Shown: positions 1 through 5,912, counted from the first letter of the stretch. The stretch is DNA of 15,631 nucleotides from CAYLNK01 sp964384675 (GCA_964384675.1 CAYLNK010000137.1:1-15631), one strand, 5' to 3'. Numbers and translations are program-made. The notes: a model not told the origin generated them from the letters alone.

Positions 1-464
1 CCGGCGCCGGGATGAGCCTGGCGCTCGCCTGCGACGTGAGGATCGCCTCGACGCACCACGGCACCGAGGCGAGCTTCGCTCAGTCCTTCGCCGCGATCGG
101 CCTCGCCCCGGACTGGGGCGCCACGTACCACCTGCCGCTCTTCGCGGGCCCCGGCGCCGCGGCCGACCTCGTCTTCTCGGCGGAGCGGATCTCCGCCGCC
201 CGAGCCGCCGAGCTGCGCCTCGTCGACGTCCTCGTGGAGGACGGGCCCTCGCTTCCCGTCGCCCTTGCCCGCGCCGCGGTCTATGCCGAGCACCCGGTCT
301 CGGCGCTCGCCGCCGCCAAGCGGAACCTCAACGCGGTGCGCCTGCCGCGGCTCCAGGAAGCCCTGGACCGCGAGGCCGCCGCCCAGCTCGAGCTCTTCAC
401 GAACGGTGAGCTCGCCCGCCGGCTCGCGGCTCGCGCGGCCGGCAGGAGCCAGGAGAATCGATGA
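1..464 (+). CDS. Enoyl-CoA hydratase/isomerase family protein, 5'-truncated
   Basis: This is the C-terminal part of a crotonase-fold enzyme. The reading frame is open from base 3, so the true start lies left of the window, and the ATG at 12 is an internal Met inside the family motif GAGMSLALACDVRIAS. That motif carries the oxyanion-hole glycines and the LACD helix. It is followed by SFAQSFAAIGLAPDWG, which matches the family's 'F...F..IGL.PD.G' segment around the second catalytic acid position. The rest is the helical trimerisation tail (about residues 85-150 of the visible part). Members add water to, or isomerise, enoyl-CoA esters in fatty-acid or aromatic catabolism in the cytoplasm. The exact substrate cannot be read from this fragment. 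The gene ends in TGA at 462-464, overlapping the ATG of the next gene as ATGA, which suggests translational coupling. Confidence 0.88.
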   Translation, partial: GAGMSLALACDVRIASTHHGTEASFAQSFAAIGLAPDWGATYHLPLFAGPGAAADLVFSAERISAARAAELRLVDVLVEDGPSLPVALARAAVYAEHPVSALAAAKRNLNAVRLPRLQEALDREAAAQLELFTNGELARRLAARAAGRSQENR

Positions 465-1459
465 TCCGTCCCGCCTTCCGCATGCTCTCGCTCGCCGTGC
501 TCCTCGTCGCCGGGGCTACCGCCGCCCAGACGGCAGGGCAGGCTCCCGCGCCCGGGGAAAAGCCGTTCGAGGTCGCTCCCATCAACCCGTACACCTGGTT
601 CGGGCGCTTCGGGCTGACGAACTGCTCCTGGGTCGACATGGGCGACGGCGTCCTCCTCGTGGATGCCGGGGGTACGGCCGTGGACGCCGGCAACCTGGCG
701 GCACAGATCAAGGAGACGACGGGCGGCAAGCCGATCAAGTGGATCGTGCTGACCCACCTGCACGGGGACTCCAACACCGGTCTCACCGCCTTGATGCCGA
801 CCGACGCCACGCTCTTCGTCAACGCGAAGGTCGCGGGCAGCTTGCCCAAGGCGCTGAAGAACGCGTCCGGGAACAAGGCCGTGAACGTGATCGGCGTCTC
901 GGATCGCCTCGTCCTCACCAACGGGGAGCGCTCGGTCACCCTCGCGGTGCCGAAGGGGGGAGCCCACACGGACCACGACCTCTTCGCGGTGACGAATGCC
1001 GGTGTGGCGTTCGTCGGCGACCTCGTCACGCCCGCCCGCTGCCCGATGACCTCCGACCCGAACTGCGATCCGAAGGGCTGGCTCGACGCGCTCGTGAGCC
1101 TCGAATCGCTTCATCCCGCCGTCCTCCTCCCGACCCGCGGCAACGGCGCCACGACGCCCGAGGTGGAGATCGGCCGGACCCGCGACTACCTGAACCGGCT
1201 CCTCTCCCTTCTCGGCGAGTACAGGCGGAAAGGCTTCGAGGAGGCGCGGGTGACCAGCAGCCTCTCGCTCAAGAAGGACGAGGCGTACTGTCCGTTCCAG
1301 CTCGATACCTATAACGCGCTCGCGATCTACCGCCGGATGAACCCCGACGGCTCGGTCACGGGGAGCGCCCCGACCGACAAGGCGAAGGCGCCGGCCGCGA
1401 AGGCGCCGGCCGCGAAGGCGCCCGCCAAGCCGAAGGCCAAGGCGCCGGCCGCGAAGTAG
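461..1459 (+). CDS. Secreted metallo-beta-lactamase-fold hydrolase with Ala/Lys/Pro-rich tail
   Basis: A 332-residue protein. It opens with a Sec-type signal peptide (positively charged start, hydrophobic core about residues 8-22, AQ cleavage region), so export to the periplasm is expected. The MBL-fold core follows: LLVDAGG (65-71), the metal motif THLHGDSNTG (98-107), a second histidine pair GAHTDHDLF (168-175) and GDLVT with Asp187. Two canonical ligand positions look altered. The classical HxHxDH reads HLHGDS, so the last His is Ser104, and the usual distal 'HG' reads TRGNG (225-229). Either the metal site is reduced or ligands come from elsewhere, such as His172. Residues 308-332 are a low-complexity KAPAAK tail. 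The substrate is unknown. The start at 461 overlaps the preceding stop by four bases, with GGAG at 453 region as a plausible ribosome binding site inside the upstream gene. Confidence 0.82.
   Translation: MIRPAFRMLSLAVLLVAGATAAQTAGQAPAPGEKPFEVAPINPYTWFGRFGLTNCSWVDMGDGVLLVDAGGTAVDAGNLAAQIKETTGGKPIKWIVLTHLHGDSNTGLTALMPTDATLFVNAKVAGSLPKALKNASGNKAVNVIGVSDRLVLTNGERSVTLAVPKGGAHTDHDLFAVTNAGVAFVGDLVTPARCPMTSDPNCDPKGWLDALVSLESLHPAVLLPTRGNGATTPEVEIGRTRDYLNRLLSLLGEYRRKGFEEARVTSSLSLKKDEAYCPFQLDTYNALAIYRRMNPDGSVTGSAPTDKAKAPAAKAPAAKAPAKPKAKAPAAK
1382..1456 (+). repeat. 15-bp in-frame tandem repeat encoding KAPAA units
   Basis: Two exact 15-bp copies (1382-1396 and 1397-1411) of GCGAAGGCGCCGGCC are followed by degenerate copies up to the stop codon. 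Because the period is a multiple of three, copy number can change without a frameshift. This produces the Ala/Lys/Pro tail of the MBL-fold protein. Confidence 0.8.
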
Positions 1460-1478
1460 TCGGGGAAGAAATAGAAAG

Positions 1479-1510
1479 GTCCCGGCGGACTCACGCGGTC
1501 GGCCGGGACC
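1479..1510 (+). terminator. Hairpin after the MBL-fold gene, no U-tract
   Basis: GGTCCCGGC at 1479-1487 pairs perfectly with GCCGGGACC at 1502-1510 over a 14-base loop, 20 bases after the stop codon. There is no T-run, so it may stabilise the transcript end or assist termination and need not be a classical intrinsic terminator. Confidence 0.4.
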
Positions 1511-1585
1511 TCGAGGACCCGGACTCTCCGGCATTTCGGTGTCGGTCTCGAGGAGATCGCGACAGGTCGGAGGTCCGTTGCATGG

Positions 1586-1608
1586 GGGCCGCGTCCGCGG
1601 CCCTTTTT
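1586..1608 (+). terminator. Rho-independent terminator
   Basis: A 7-bp stem GGGCCGC (1586-1592) / GCGGCCC (1597-1603) with loop GTCC is followed directly by TTTTT (1604-1608). This is the textbook form. It points rightward and lies 127 bases beyond the MBL-fold stop, so it either ends that operon or ends an unrecognised short transcript in the gap. Confidence 0.7.
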
Positions 1609-1717
1609 CGATCGCTCCGTTCGTCTCGTGTGTACGGGCCCGACTGACACGGGACGGCGGAGTGACCGACCTCGTCCCCGTACGCGCGGAGAACCTGGTA
1701 GGGGTCCCGGGATCTGC

Positions 1718-1759
1718 CGATAGACCTAGCTCTTGTTCGGCTCGGCCGACGGTCTATCG
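1718..1759. repeat. Nested inverted repeat
   Basis: CGATAGACC (1718-1726) and GGTCTATCG (1751-1759) are perfect 9-bp complements. Inside them TCGGC/GCCGA forms a second small stem with loop TCG that abuts the right arm. There is no T-run on either side. It could be a protein-binding palindrome, part of a structured RNA or a processed 3' end. Confidence 0.5.
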
Positions 1760-1820
1760 ACTCAGGCTCTGGACAACCTCCTTGCCTGCCTTGCTGACCA
1801 TCTCCTTGCGACCGGGGGCG

Positions 1821-1857
1821 CCTTGAATGTGGGTCCGCCGGACCCCTGCCGTCAAGG
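1821..1857 (-). terminator. Two-step hairpin at the queF 3' end
   Basis: Outer arms CCTTGA (1821-1826) and TCAAGG (1852-1857, overlapping the queF stop) enclose a perfect inner hairpin GGGTCC-GCC-GGACCC (1831-1845). Its position immediately after queF suggests a transcript-end structure for that gene. There is no clear U-run on the minus strand. Confidence 0.4.
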
Positions 1858-2298
1858 GCTCCCGGCCCGTTTCCTCCGCCCCTTCGACGGGGTCGGAAAA
1901 CGGGCCTCCACGGTGGTCTGGATCCCTCCCCGCGGCGTGAAGACGCCCCGCACCGAGAGTCGTCGTGGAGCGAGCGCGCGGACCAGGTCGGTCTTCACCC
2001 GGTTCACGACGTTCTCGTTGAAGATGCCGAGACTCCGGTAGGCGTTGACGTATTCCTTGAGCGACTTGAGCTCCACGCAGCGGCGGTCCGGCACGTACGC
2101 GATCGTCAGGGTCGCGAAGTCGGGAAGGCCCGTTTTCGGGCAGATCGACGTGAACTCCGGGATCGTGATGACGACCTCGTAGTCGTCGCCGGTGTACGCG
2201 GAGGGCCAGGTCTCGAGCCCCGGCAGCGGGCTCGAGACCCCGGCTCCGGCGTGTGCGTCGGTGTAGCCGGTGCGAGGGGACGTTCTGGCGGCTGGCAT
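1852..2298 (-). CDS. queF: NADPH-dependent 7-cyano-7-deazaguanine reductase (preQ1 synthase), type I QueF
   Basis: This 148-residue tunnelling-fold enzyme reduces the nitrile of preQ0 to the amine preQ1 with two NADPH, a step of queuosine tRNA modification in the cytoplasm. The signature is clear. EFTSICPKTGLPDFATL (48-64) holds the thioimide-forming Cys53 and the acid Asp60. The QueF motif ELKSLKEYVNAYRSLGIF (76-93) gives NADPH and substrate contacts, followed by Glu in FNEN. VFTPRGGIQ (119-127) is the conserved end of the fold. The length fits the short unimodular class (about 150 residues). The ATG at 2298 was chosen because homology begins shortly after it and a longer in-frame extension would run through lepB. 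It diverges from lepB across 48 bases. No other queuosine gene is in the window. Confidence 0.95.
   Translation of the reverse strand: MPAARTSPRTGYTDAHAGAGVSSPLPGLETWPSAYTGDDYEVVITIPEFTSICPKTGLPDFATLTIAYVPDRRCVELKSLKEYVNAYRSLGIFNENVVNRVKTDLVRALAPRRLSVRGVFTPRGGIQTTVEARFPTPSKGRRKRAGSP
2209..2239. repeat. 12-bp perfect inverted repeat inside queF
   Basis: GGTCTCGAGCCC (2209-2220) and GGGCTCGAGACC (2228-2239) are exact complements with a 7-base loop. It lies in codons for the poorly conserved N-terminal segment of QueF (about residues 20-30), so the palindrome is not forced by conserved protein sequence. In the queF mRNA it would form a very stable hairpin soon after the start codon. Confidence 0.65.
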
Positions 2299-2346
2299 CC
2301 CGCGATCGTAGCTTCCAGGCCCCGTGTGCGAAACTCCGCGACTGCC
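2299..2346. promoter_or_regulatory. Divergent promoter region of queF and lepB
   Basis: Only 48 bases separate the two divergent start codons. On the minus strand TACGAT (bases 2310 to 2305) is a -10-like hexamer ending six bases before the queF ATG, with a weak TTTCGC 17 bases further upstream. That geometry would give a leaderless or nearly leaderless queF mRNA. For lepB, GAAACT (2330-2335) is the only similar hexamer and is weak. Neither gene has an obvious Shine-Dalgarno. Confidence 0.35.
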
Positions 2347-3045
2347 ATGAAGCCGGAGAAACGCGCCGCCCTCCTCAAGGACATCCGACAGCTCGCCCTG
2401 ATGGCGACGATCATCCTCACCGGGCGCTCCGTCCTGGCGGACTGGTACGTCGTCCCGACCGGCTCGATGAAGCCGACGATCCTGGAGGGGGACCGCGTCT
2501 TCGTCTGGAAGTCGGCCTACCAGGTGCGGATCCCGTTCTCGCGCATCCGCCTCTTCACGACCGGCATCCCCACGCGGGGCGACGTGGTCGTGATCCGGAA
2601 CCCGGACGGCGGCACGGTGCCGTTCGTGAAGCGCCTCATCGGGCTGCCGGGCGACACCATCGAGCTGAAGAACGAGATCCTCTTCGTCAACGGCAAGCAG
2701 CAGAAGGTCGACTTCCTCGAGCCGTTCCAGCAGGACGACGGTGAGACCGTGCGGCTCGGCACCGAGACGCTCGACGGCCGGGAGCATCCGATCCGCATCC
2801 TCCCCGACCGTCCCGCCGTCCGGAACTTCGGCCCCGTGAAGGTGCCGGAGTCCGAGGTGTTCCTGATGGGCGACAACCGGGACGAGAGCCGGGACACCCG
2901 CTTCTTCGGGACGAGGCCCGTGCGGGACCTCCTCGGCCGGGCAGTCGGCGTCATGTGGAGCTGGAACCAGGAGTTCTCCAAGGGACCGCGCCTGAAGCGG
3001 ACCGCGCGGAAGTTCGTGACGAACGCCCGCGACGTCAGGGGCTGA
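2347..3045 (+). CDS. lepB: Signal peptidase I
   Basis: A 232-residue membrane-bound serine-lysine protease that removes signal peptides from proteins exported by Sec or Tat. Residues about 15-31 form the single N-terminal membrane anchor. The catalytic motifs are in order: PTGSMKPT with nucleophile Ser40, GDVVVIR (79-84), FVKRLIGLPGD (93-103) with general-base Lys95, and the C-terminal box MGDNRDESRDTRFFG (174-188). The residue range 112-170 carries the usual beta-rich variable domain. The ATG at 2347 gives a short cytoplasmic tail and the expected size; the frame is open further upstream, but that part would lie inside queF. It converges with the ECF sigma gene, with only three bases between their stop codons, so the two transcripts must overlap at their 3' ends. 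Confidence 0.94.
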   Translation: MKPEKRAALLKDIRQLALMATIILTGRSVLADWYVVPTGSMKPTILEGDRVFVWKSAYQVRIPFSRIRLFTTGIPTRGDVVVIRNPDGGTVPFVKRLIGLPGDTIELKNEILFVNGKQQKVDFLEPFQQDDGETVRLGTETLDGREHPIRILPDRPAVRNFGPVKVPESEVFLMGDNRDESRDTRFFGTRPVRDLLGRAVGVMWSWNQEFSKGPRLKRTARKFVTNARDVRG

Positions 3046-3048
3046 GCT

Positions 3049-3570
3049 TCAGGAGAGGTGCGCCCGGAGCGCGCCCCTGGCGCGGAAGAGCCGGGACATC
3101 ACGGTCCCGATCGGGACCTCCAGCCGGTCGGCGATCTCCCGGTACGAGTAGCCCTCCACGTCGGCCAGCTCCAGTATCTCGCGGTGCGCCGGGGTGATCC
3201 GGGAGAGGGCGTCCTCCACGTCCCGCCGCTCGAAGCCGGCGCGGGGGGCGCCGGGCGCCGGGACCGCCTCGAGGTGCTGCTCCTCGAGCGCCACGCCCAG
3301 AGCCGGGCGACGCTTCCGGAGCATCTGGTGGTGGACGTTCCAGAGGATCCTGTAGAGCCAGGCCCGGCAGTTCGTGCCGAGCGTGAAGCGTGAGAACGAC
3401 CGCCACGCCTGCAGGAACACCTCCTGGGTCACGTCCTCCGCTTCGGGCGCGCGGCCCAGGAGCCGGAGGGCGGCCCGGTAGATCTCGTCGCGGTGGGGTA
3501 CCGCCTCACGCTCGAAGTCGGTCTGGACCTCGAGGAGGGGAAAGAGGGTCGGGGCTGTGGCAGCGGACAT
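3049..3570 (-). CDS. ECF-type RNA polymerase sigma factor
   Basis: A 173-residue group IV sigma factor that redirects RNA polymerase to stress or envelope promoters. Region 2 spans about 20-88 and includes the DAED-type segment EAEDVTQEVFLQAWRSFSRF (43-62) and the RAWLYRILWN helix (69-78). Region 4 spans about 118-170 with the LSRITPAHREILEL entry and the helix-turn-helix SYREIADRLEVPIGTVMSRL (142-161). There is no region 1.1 or 3, as expected of ECF factors. The ATG at 3570 has GAGG eight bases upstream (3579-3582). No anti-sigma factor lies next to it: downstream it meets lepB and upstream it diverges from a PerR-like repressor. How it is controlled cannot be seen here. The ECF subgroup is not assigned. 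Confidence 0.93.
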   Translation of the reverse strand: MSAATAPTLFPLLEVQTDFEREAVPHRDEIYRAALRLLGRAPEAEDVTQEVFLQAWRSFSRFTLGTNCRAWLYRILWNVHHQMLRKRRPALGVALEEQHLEAVPAPGAPRAGFERRDVEDALSRITPAHREILELADVEGYSYREIADRLEVPIGTVMSRLFRARGALRAHLS

Positions 3571-3674
3571 CGTGTCTACCTCACGGATCTGCTTCGGCGT
3601 TCGGCATGAGGATGGATTCCGCCGACCCTGGCCCGGTTTCGCGTGGACGATCCGGCACGGCGTCTCGCCACCCC

Positions 3675-3703
3675 TTGATTTCGAGCTCCTTTGGACTTAA
3701 TCT
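3675..3703 (+). promoter_or_regulatory. Sigma-70-type promoter of the PerR-like gene
   Basis: -35 TTGATT (3675-3680) and -10 TAATCT (3698-3703) are separated by exactly 17 bases. Each hexamer matches four of six consensus positions. The expected start of transcription is near 3710-3711, at most two bases before the ATG at 3712, and no Shine-Dalgarno exists. The mRNA is predicted to be leaderless. Confidence 0.6.
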
Positions 3704-3705
3704 AA
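3691..3705. promoter_or_regulatory. Candidate PerR/Fur-type operator overlapping the -10 box
   Basis: TTGGACTTAATCTAA is a 15-mer with 7-1-7 dyad symmetry, five of seven paired positions being complementary. This is the architecture of PerR and Fur boxes. It covers the whole -10 hexamer of the promoter in front of a PerR-like gene, which is the classic place for negative autoregulation. The assignment is by position and symmetry only. Confidence 0.45.
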
Positions 3706-3711
3706 GCTGGA

Positions 3712-4194
3712 ATGGAGAATCAGTCTCACGACTCCGTCCCGCGCGAGGTCCTCGAAGAGAGGCTGAGGGAGCGGGGCTTGCGGGTCACGAGCCAGAGGCT
3801 CGCGGTGCTGGAGTACCTCTGCTCGACGCCGGCCCATCCGACCGCGGATGAGATCGGCGCGGCGGTGAACCATCTGGCGTCGCGGGCTTCCGTCTACAAC
3901 GTCCTGCATTCGCTGCGGGACGCCGGTCTGGTGGACGAGCTCGTCTTTGCCGACGCGGTGGCGCGGTTCGACGCGAACCTGGACCGGCACCATCACTTCG
4001 TCTGTCGCGGCTGCGGCAAGGTGGGTGACGTTCCGTGGGAGGCCCTCCCGATCCCTCCGAAGCGGAGGCTCCCCGACGGAAGCACGGTCGAGTCGTGCGC
4101 CGTGATCCTGAAGGGGCTCTGCCCGCCCTGCGGGGCGACAGAGTTCGGGGGGACCTCCAAGGCCGGTCCCCCCGGGCCCCCCTTGGCCCGGTAA
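3712..4194 (+). CDS. Fur-family transcriptional repressor, PerR-like
   Basis: A 160-residue metal-dependent repressor. The N-terminal winged helix covers about 10-80 with recognition helix SRASVYNVLHSLRDAGLV (57-74). The metal sites match PerR better than Fur: His42 in AHPTADEI, Asp87 in RFD, His93-His95 in DRHHHFVC and Asp106 in KVGDV line up with the five regulatory metal ligands of Bacillus PerR. Two CxxC pairs (Cys98/Cys101 and Cys137/Cys140) form the structural zinc site. A peroxide-sensing role, with metal-catalysed histidine oxidation, is therefore inferred. Normal family homology ends near residue 142. The last residues, SKAGPPGPPLAR and the TAA stop, are encoded by the first unit of the 49-bp repeat array. 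The ATG at 3712 is the only plausible start and appears leaderless. It diverges from the ECF sigma gene over 141 bases. Confidence 0.88.
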   Translation: MENQSHDSVPREVLEERLRERGLRVTSQRLAVLEYLCSTPAHPTADEIGAAVNHLASRASVYNVLHSLRDAGLVDELVFADAVARFDANLDRHHHFVCRGCGKVGDVPWEALPIPPKRRLPDGSTVESCAVILKGLCPPCGATEFGGTSKAGPPGPPLAR

Positions 4195-4559
4195 GTCCGG
4201 GGACTCCAAGGCCGGTCCCCCCGGGCCCCCCTTGGCCCGGTAAGTCCGGGGACTCCAAGGCCGGTCCCCCCGGGCCCCCCTTGGCCCGGTAAGTCCGGGG
4301 ACTCCAANNNNNNNNNNNNNNNNNNNNNNNNNNNNNNNNNNNNNNNNNNNNNNNNNNNNNNNNNNNNNNNNNNNNNNNNNNNNNNNNNNNNNNNNNNNNN
4401 NNNNNNNGCCGGTCCCCCCGGGCCCCCCTTGGCCCGGTAAGTCCGGGGACTCCAAGGCCGGTGCCCTCGGGCCCCCTTGGCCCGGTAAGTCCGGGGACTC
4501 CAAGGCCGGTCCCCCCGGGCCCCCTTGGCCCGGCAAGTCCGGTAAGTCCGGGGGTTCGG
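4159..4559. repeat. 49-bp GC-rich tandem repeat array (interrupted by assembly gap)
   Basis: Three identical 49-bp units start at 4159, 4208 and 4257. After the gap there is a 46-base remainder (4408-4453), a 48-base unit with three differences (4454-4501) and a degenerate final unit (4502-4559) with a small TAAGTCCGG duplication. Each unit starts AAGGCCGGTCC, contains long C-runs around CCCGGG, and carries a nested dyad CTTGG-CCCGG-TAAGT-CCGGG-GACT-CCAAG. A second dyad, GGGGAC/GTCCCC, spans unit junctions. The minus strand has paired runs of six G separated by CCC, so G-quadruplexes are possible. Units are directly adjacent with no spacers, so this is not CRISPR. The array fills the whole space between the convergent PerR-like gene and gltA, where it could act as a two-way transcription barrier. 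Confidence 0.9.
4308..4407. other. Assembly gap of 100 N inside the repeat array
   Basis: Exactly 100 N, the usual placeholder for a gap of unknown size, lies within the tandem repeats. The true copy number is therefore unknown, and extra sequence within the array cannot be ruled out. Confidence 0.97.
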
Positions 4560-5912
4560 CTACCGACCCGTCGTCCTCAGGACGCGCGACAGCGTGGCCT
4601 GGTCCGGCTGGACCTCCACGGCAGGCCGCTCGGCGATCGGCACGTAGTCGCGGCGGGCAGCCCCCGTGAAGATCTGGCGCGGGCGCGCGATCTTCTGGTC
4701 GCCGTCGTTCACCAGCTCGTGCCACTGCGCCAGCCAGCCCGCGGTGCGCGGGATCGCGAAGAGCACCGTGAAGAAGTCCGAGGGAAACCCCATCGCCTCG
4801 TAGATCAGCCCGGAGTAGAAGTCGACGTTCGGGTAGAGCTTCCGCTTCACGAAGTAGTCGTCCTGGAGCGCGATCCGCTCCAGCTCGACGGCGATGTCCA
4901 GCAGCGGGTTGCGGCCCGTCACCGAGAAGACCTCCTCGGCGAGCTTCTTGATGACCTTGGCCCTCGGGTCGTAGTTCTTGTAGACGCGGTGGCCGAAGCC
5001 CATCAGCCGCTTCTCGCCGCTCCCCTCCTTGACCTCCTTCACGAAGGCCGGGACGTGCTGCACGTCGCCGATCTCGCGGAGCATCCGGAGCACCGCCTCG
5101 TTCGCCCCTCCGTGGAGCGGGCCGTAGAGGGCCGCCGTGGCCGCGGCCACCGAGGAGTACGGGTCCGTCTGGGCCGACGCGACGCCCCGCATCGCGTTCG
5201 TCGAGCAGTTCTGCTCGTGGTCGGCGTGGAGGATGAAGAGGACGTCCAGCGCCTTCTCCAGGACCGGGTTCACCTTGTACTGGGGCTCGGCCATCTTCTT
5301 CATCATCGAGAGGAAGTTGCCGGTATAGGAGAGGTCGTTGTCGGGGTAGACGTACGGGAAGCCGATCGAGTGGCGATACGCGAACGCCGCGATCGTCGGC
5401 ATCTTGGCGATCAGCCGGATCGTGTGGTGGGCGCGCTTCCTGGCGTCGAAGATCTTCTTCGCCTCGGGATAGAACGTGGAGAGGGCGCCGACCGTGGAGA
5501 GGACCATCCCCATCGGGTGAGCGTCGTGCCGGAAGCCCTCCATGAGCTTCTTGGTGTTCTCGTGGAGGTAGGTGTGGAGCGTGACGTGGCGGGTGAAGTC
5601 GTCGAGCTCCGACTGGCTGGGGAGCTCGCCGTGCCAGAGGAGCCACGCGACCTCGAGGAACGTCGACCGCTCCGCGAGCTGCTCGATCGGGTATCCCCGG
5701 TACTCCAGGATCCCCTTGTCGCCGTCGATGAACGTGATGGCCGACTTGCACGACGCGGTGTTCGTGAAGGCCGGGTCGTACGTCATCAGCCCGAAGTCGT
5801 CGGCGTCGACCTTGATCTTCCGGAGGTCGAGCGCACGGATGGTGCCGTTCTCGATCGGGACCTCGTACGACTTGCCGGTTCGGTTGTCGGTGATCGTCAG
5901 CGTGTTCGCCAT
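4560..5912 (-). CDS. gltA: Citrate synthase (type II, GltA)
   Basis: A 450-residue enzyme condensing acetyl-CoA and oxaloacetate to citrate, the entry step of the TCA cycle. The catalytic residues are all present: His232 in LHADHEQNCSTNAMR (229-242), His267 in YGPLHGGANEAV (263-274), His308 in MGFGHRVYKNYDPRAK (304-319) and Asp364 in NVDFYSGLIYEAMG (362-375). The N-terminal beta-rich extension (1-60) is the hallmark of hexameric Gram-negative GltA, which is often NADH-regulated. The C-terminal stretch after residue 420 is variable. The ATG at 5912 was chosen over upstream in-frame sequence because the family start motif follows it and GGGAG lies 6-7 bases upstream. The stop codon abuts the 49-bp repeat array. 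Confidence 0.97.
   Translation of the reverse strand: MANTLTITDNRTGKSYEVPIENGTIRALDLRKIKVDADDFGLMTYDPAFTNTASCKSAITFIDGDKGILEYRGYPIEQLAERSTFLEVAWLLWHGELPSQSELDDFTRHVTLHTYLHENTKKLMEGFRHDAHPMGMVLSTVGALSTFYPEAKKIFDARKRAHHTIRLIAKMPTIAAFAYRHSIGFPYVYPDNDLSYTGNFLSMMKKMAEPQYKVNPVLEKALDVLFILHADHEQNCSTNAMRGVASAQTDPYSSVAAATAALYGPLHGGANEAVLRMLREIGDVQHVPAFVKEVKEGSGEKRLMGFGHRVYKNYDPRAKVIKKLAEEVFSVTGRNPLLDIAVELERIALQDDYFVKRKLYPNVDFYSGLIYEAMGFPSDFFTVLFAIPRTAGWLAQWHELVNDGDQKIARPRQIFTGAARRDYVPIAERPAVEVQPDQATLSRVLRTTGR

Larger units (their letters stand above)
1460..1851. other. Gene-free gap with several hairpins
   Basis: About 390 bases lie between the convergent MBL-fold gene and queF. I see no convincing protein: a possible 95-residue frame at 1539-1826 has no family-like sequence and no good ribosome binding site. 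No tRNA T-loop or SRP RNA signature was found. The gap holds a good intrinsic terminator (1586-1608), a hairpin just after the MBL stop (1479-1510), a nested inverted repeat (1718-1759), a weaker GTACGGG/CCCGTAC stem (1632-1638 with 1677-1683) and the queF-side hairpin (1821-1857). A small structured RNA is possible but unsupported beyond this. Confidence 0.5.

Noticed and set aside
1539..1826. Small protein of 95 residues in the gap before queF
   Set aside because: Arg/Ser/Pro-rich with no recognisable motif, poor start context, and it contains the terminator hairpin and the nested inverted repeat.
1460..1851. tRNA, SRP RNA or preQ1 riboswitch
   Set aside because: No T-loop consensus, no conserved SRP loop, and the gap is downstream of queF where a preQ1 riboswitch would not act.
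1852..2787. Long N-terminal extension of queF
   Set aside because: The added sequence is antisense to lepB and low-complexity; QueF homology starts after the ATG at 2298.
4159..4559. CRISPR array
   Set aside because: Units are directly adjacent at a fixed 49-bp period with no unique spacers, and no cas genes are present.
4159..4559. Genuine collagen-like protein gene on the minus strand
   Set aside because: No start with a ribosome binding site, and the 49-bp period rotates the frame; the Gly-Pro text follows from base composition.
3697..5751. 684-codon minus-strand open frame crossing the repeat array and gap
   Set aside because: It is antisense or out of frame to the PerR-like gene and gltA, runs through 100 N, and has only Arg/Gly/Pro-rich text typical of GC-rich shadows.
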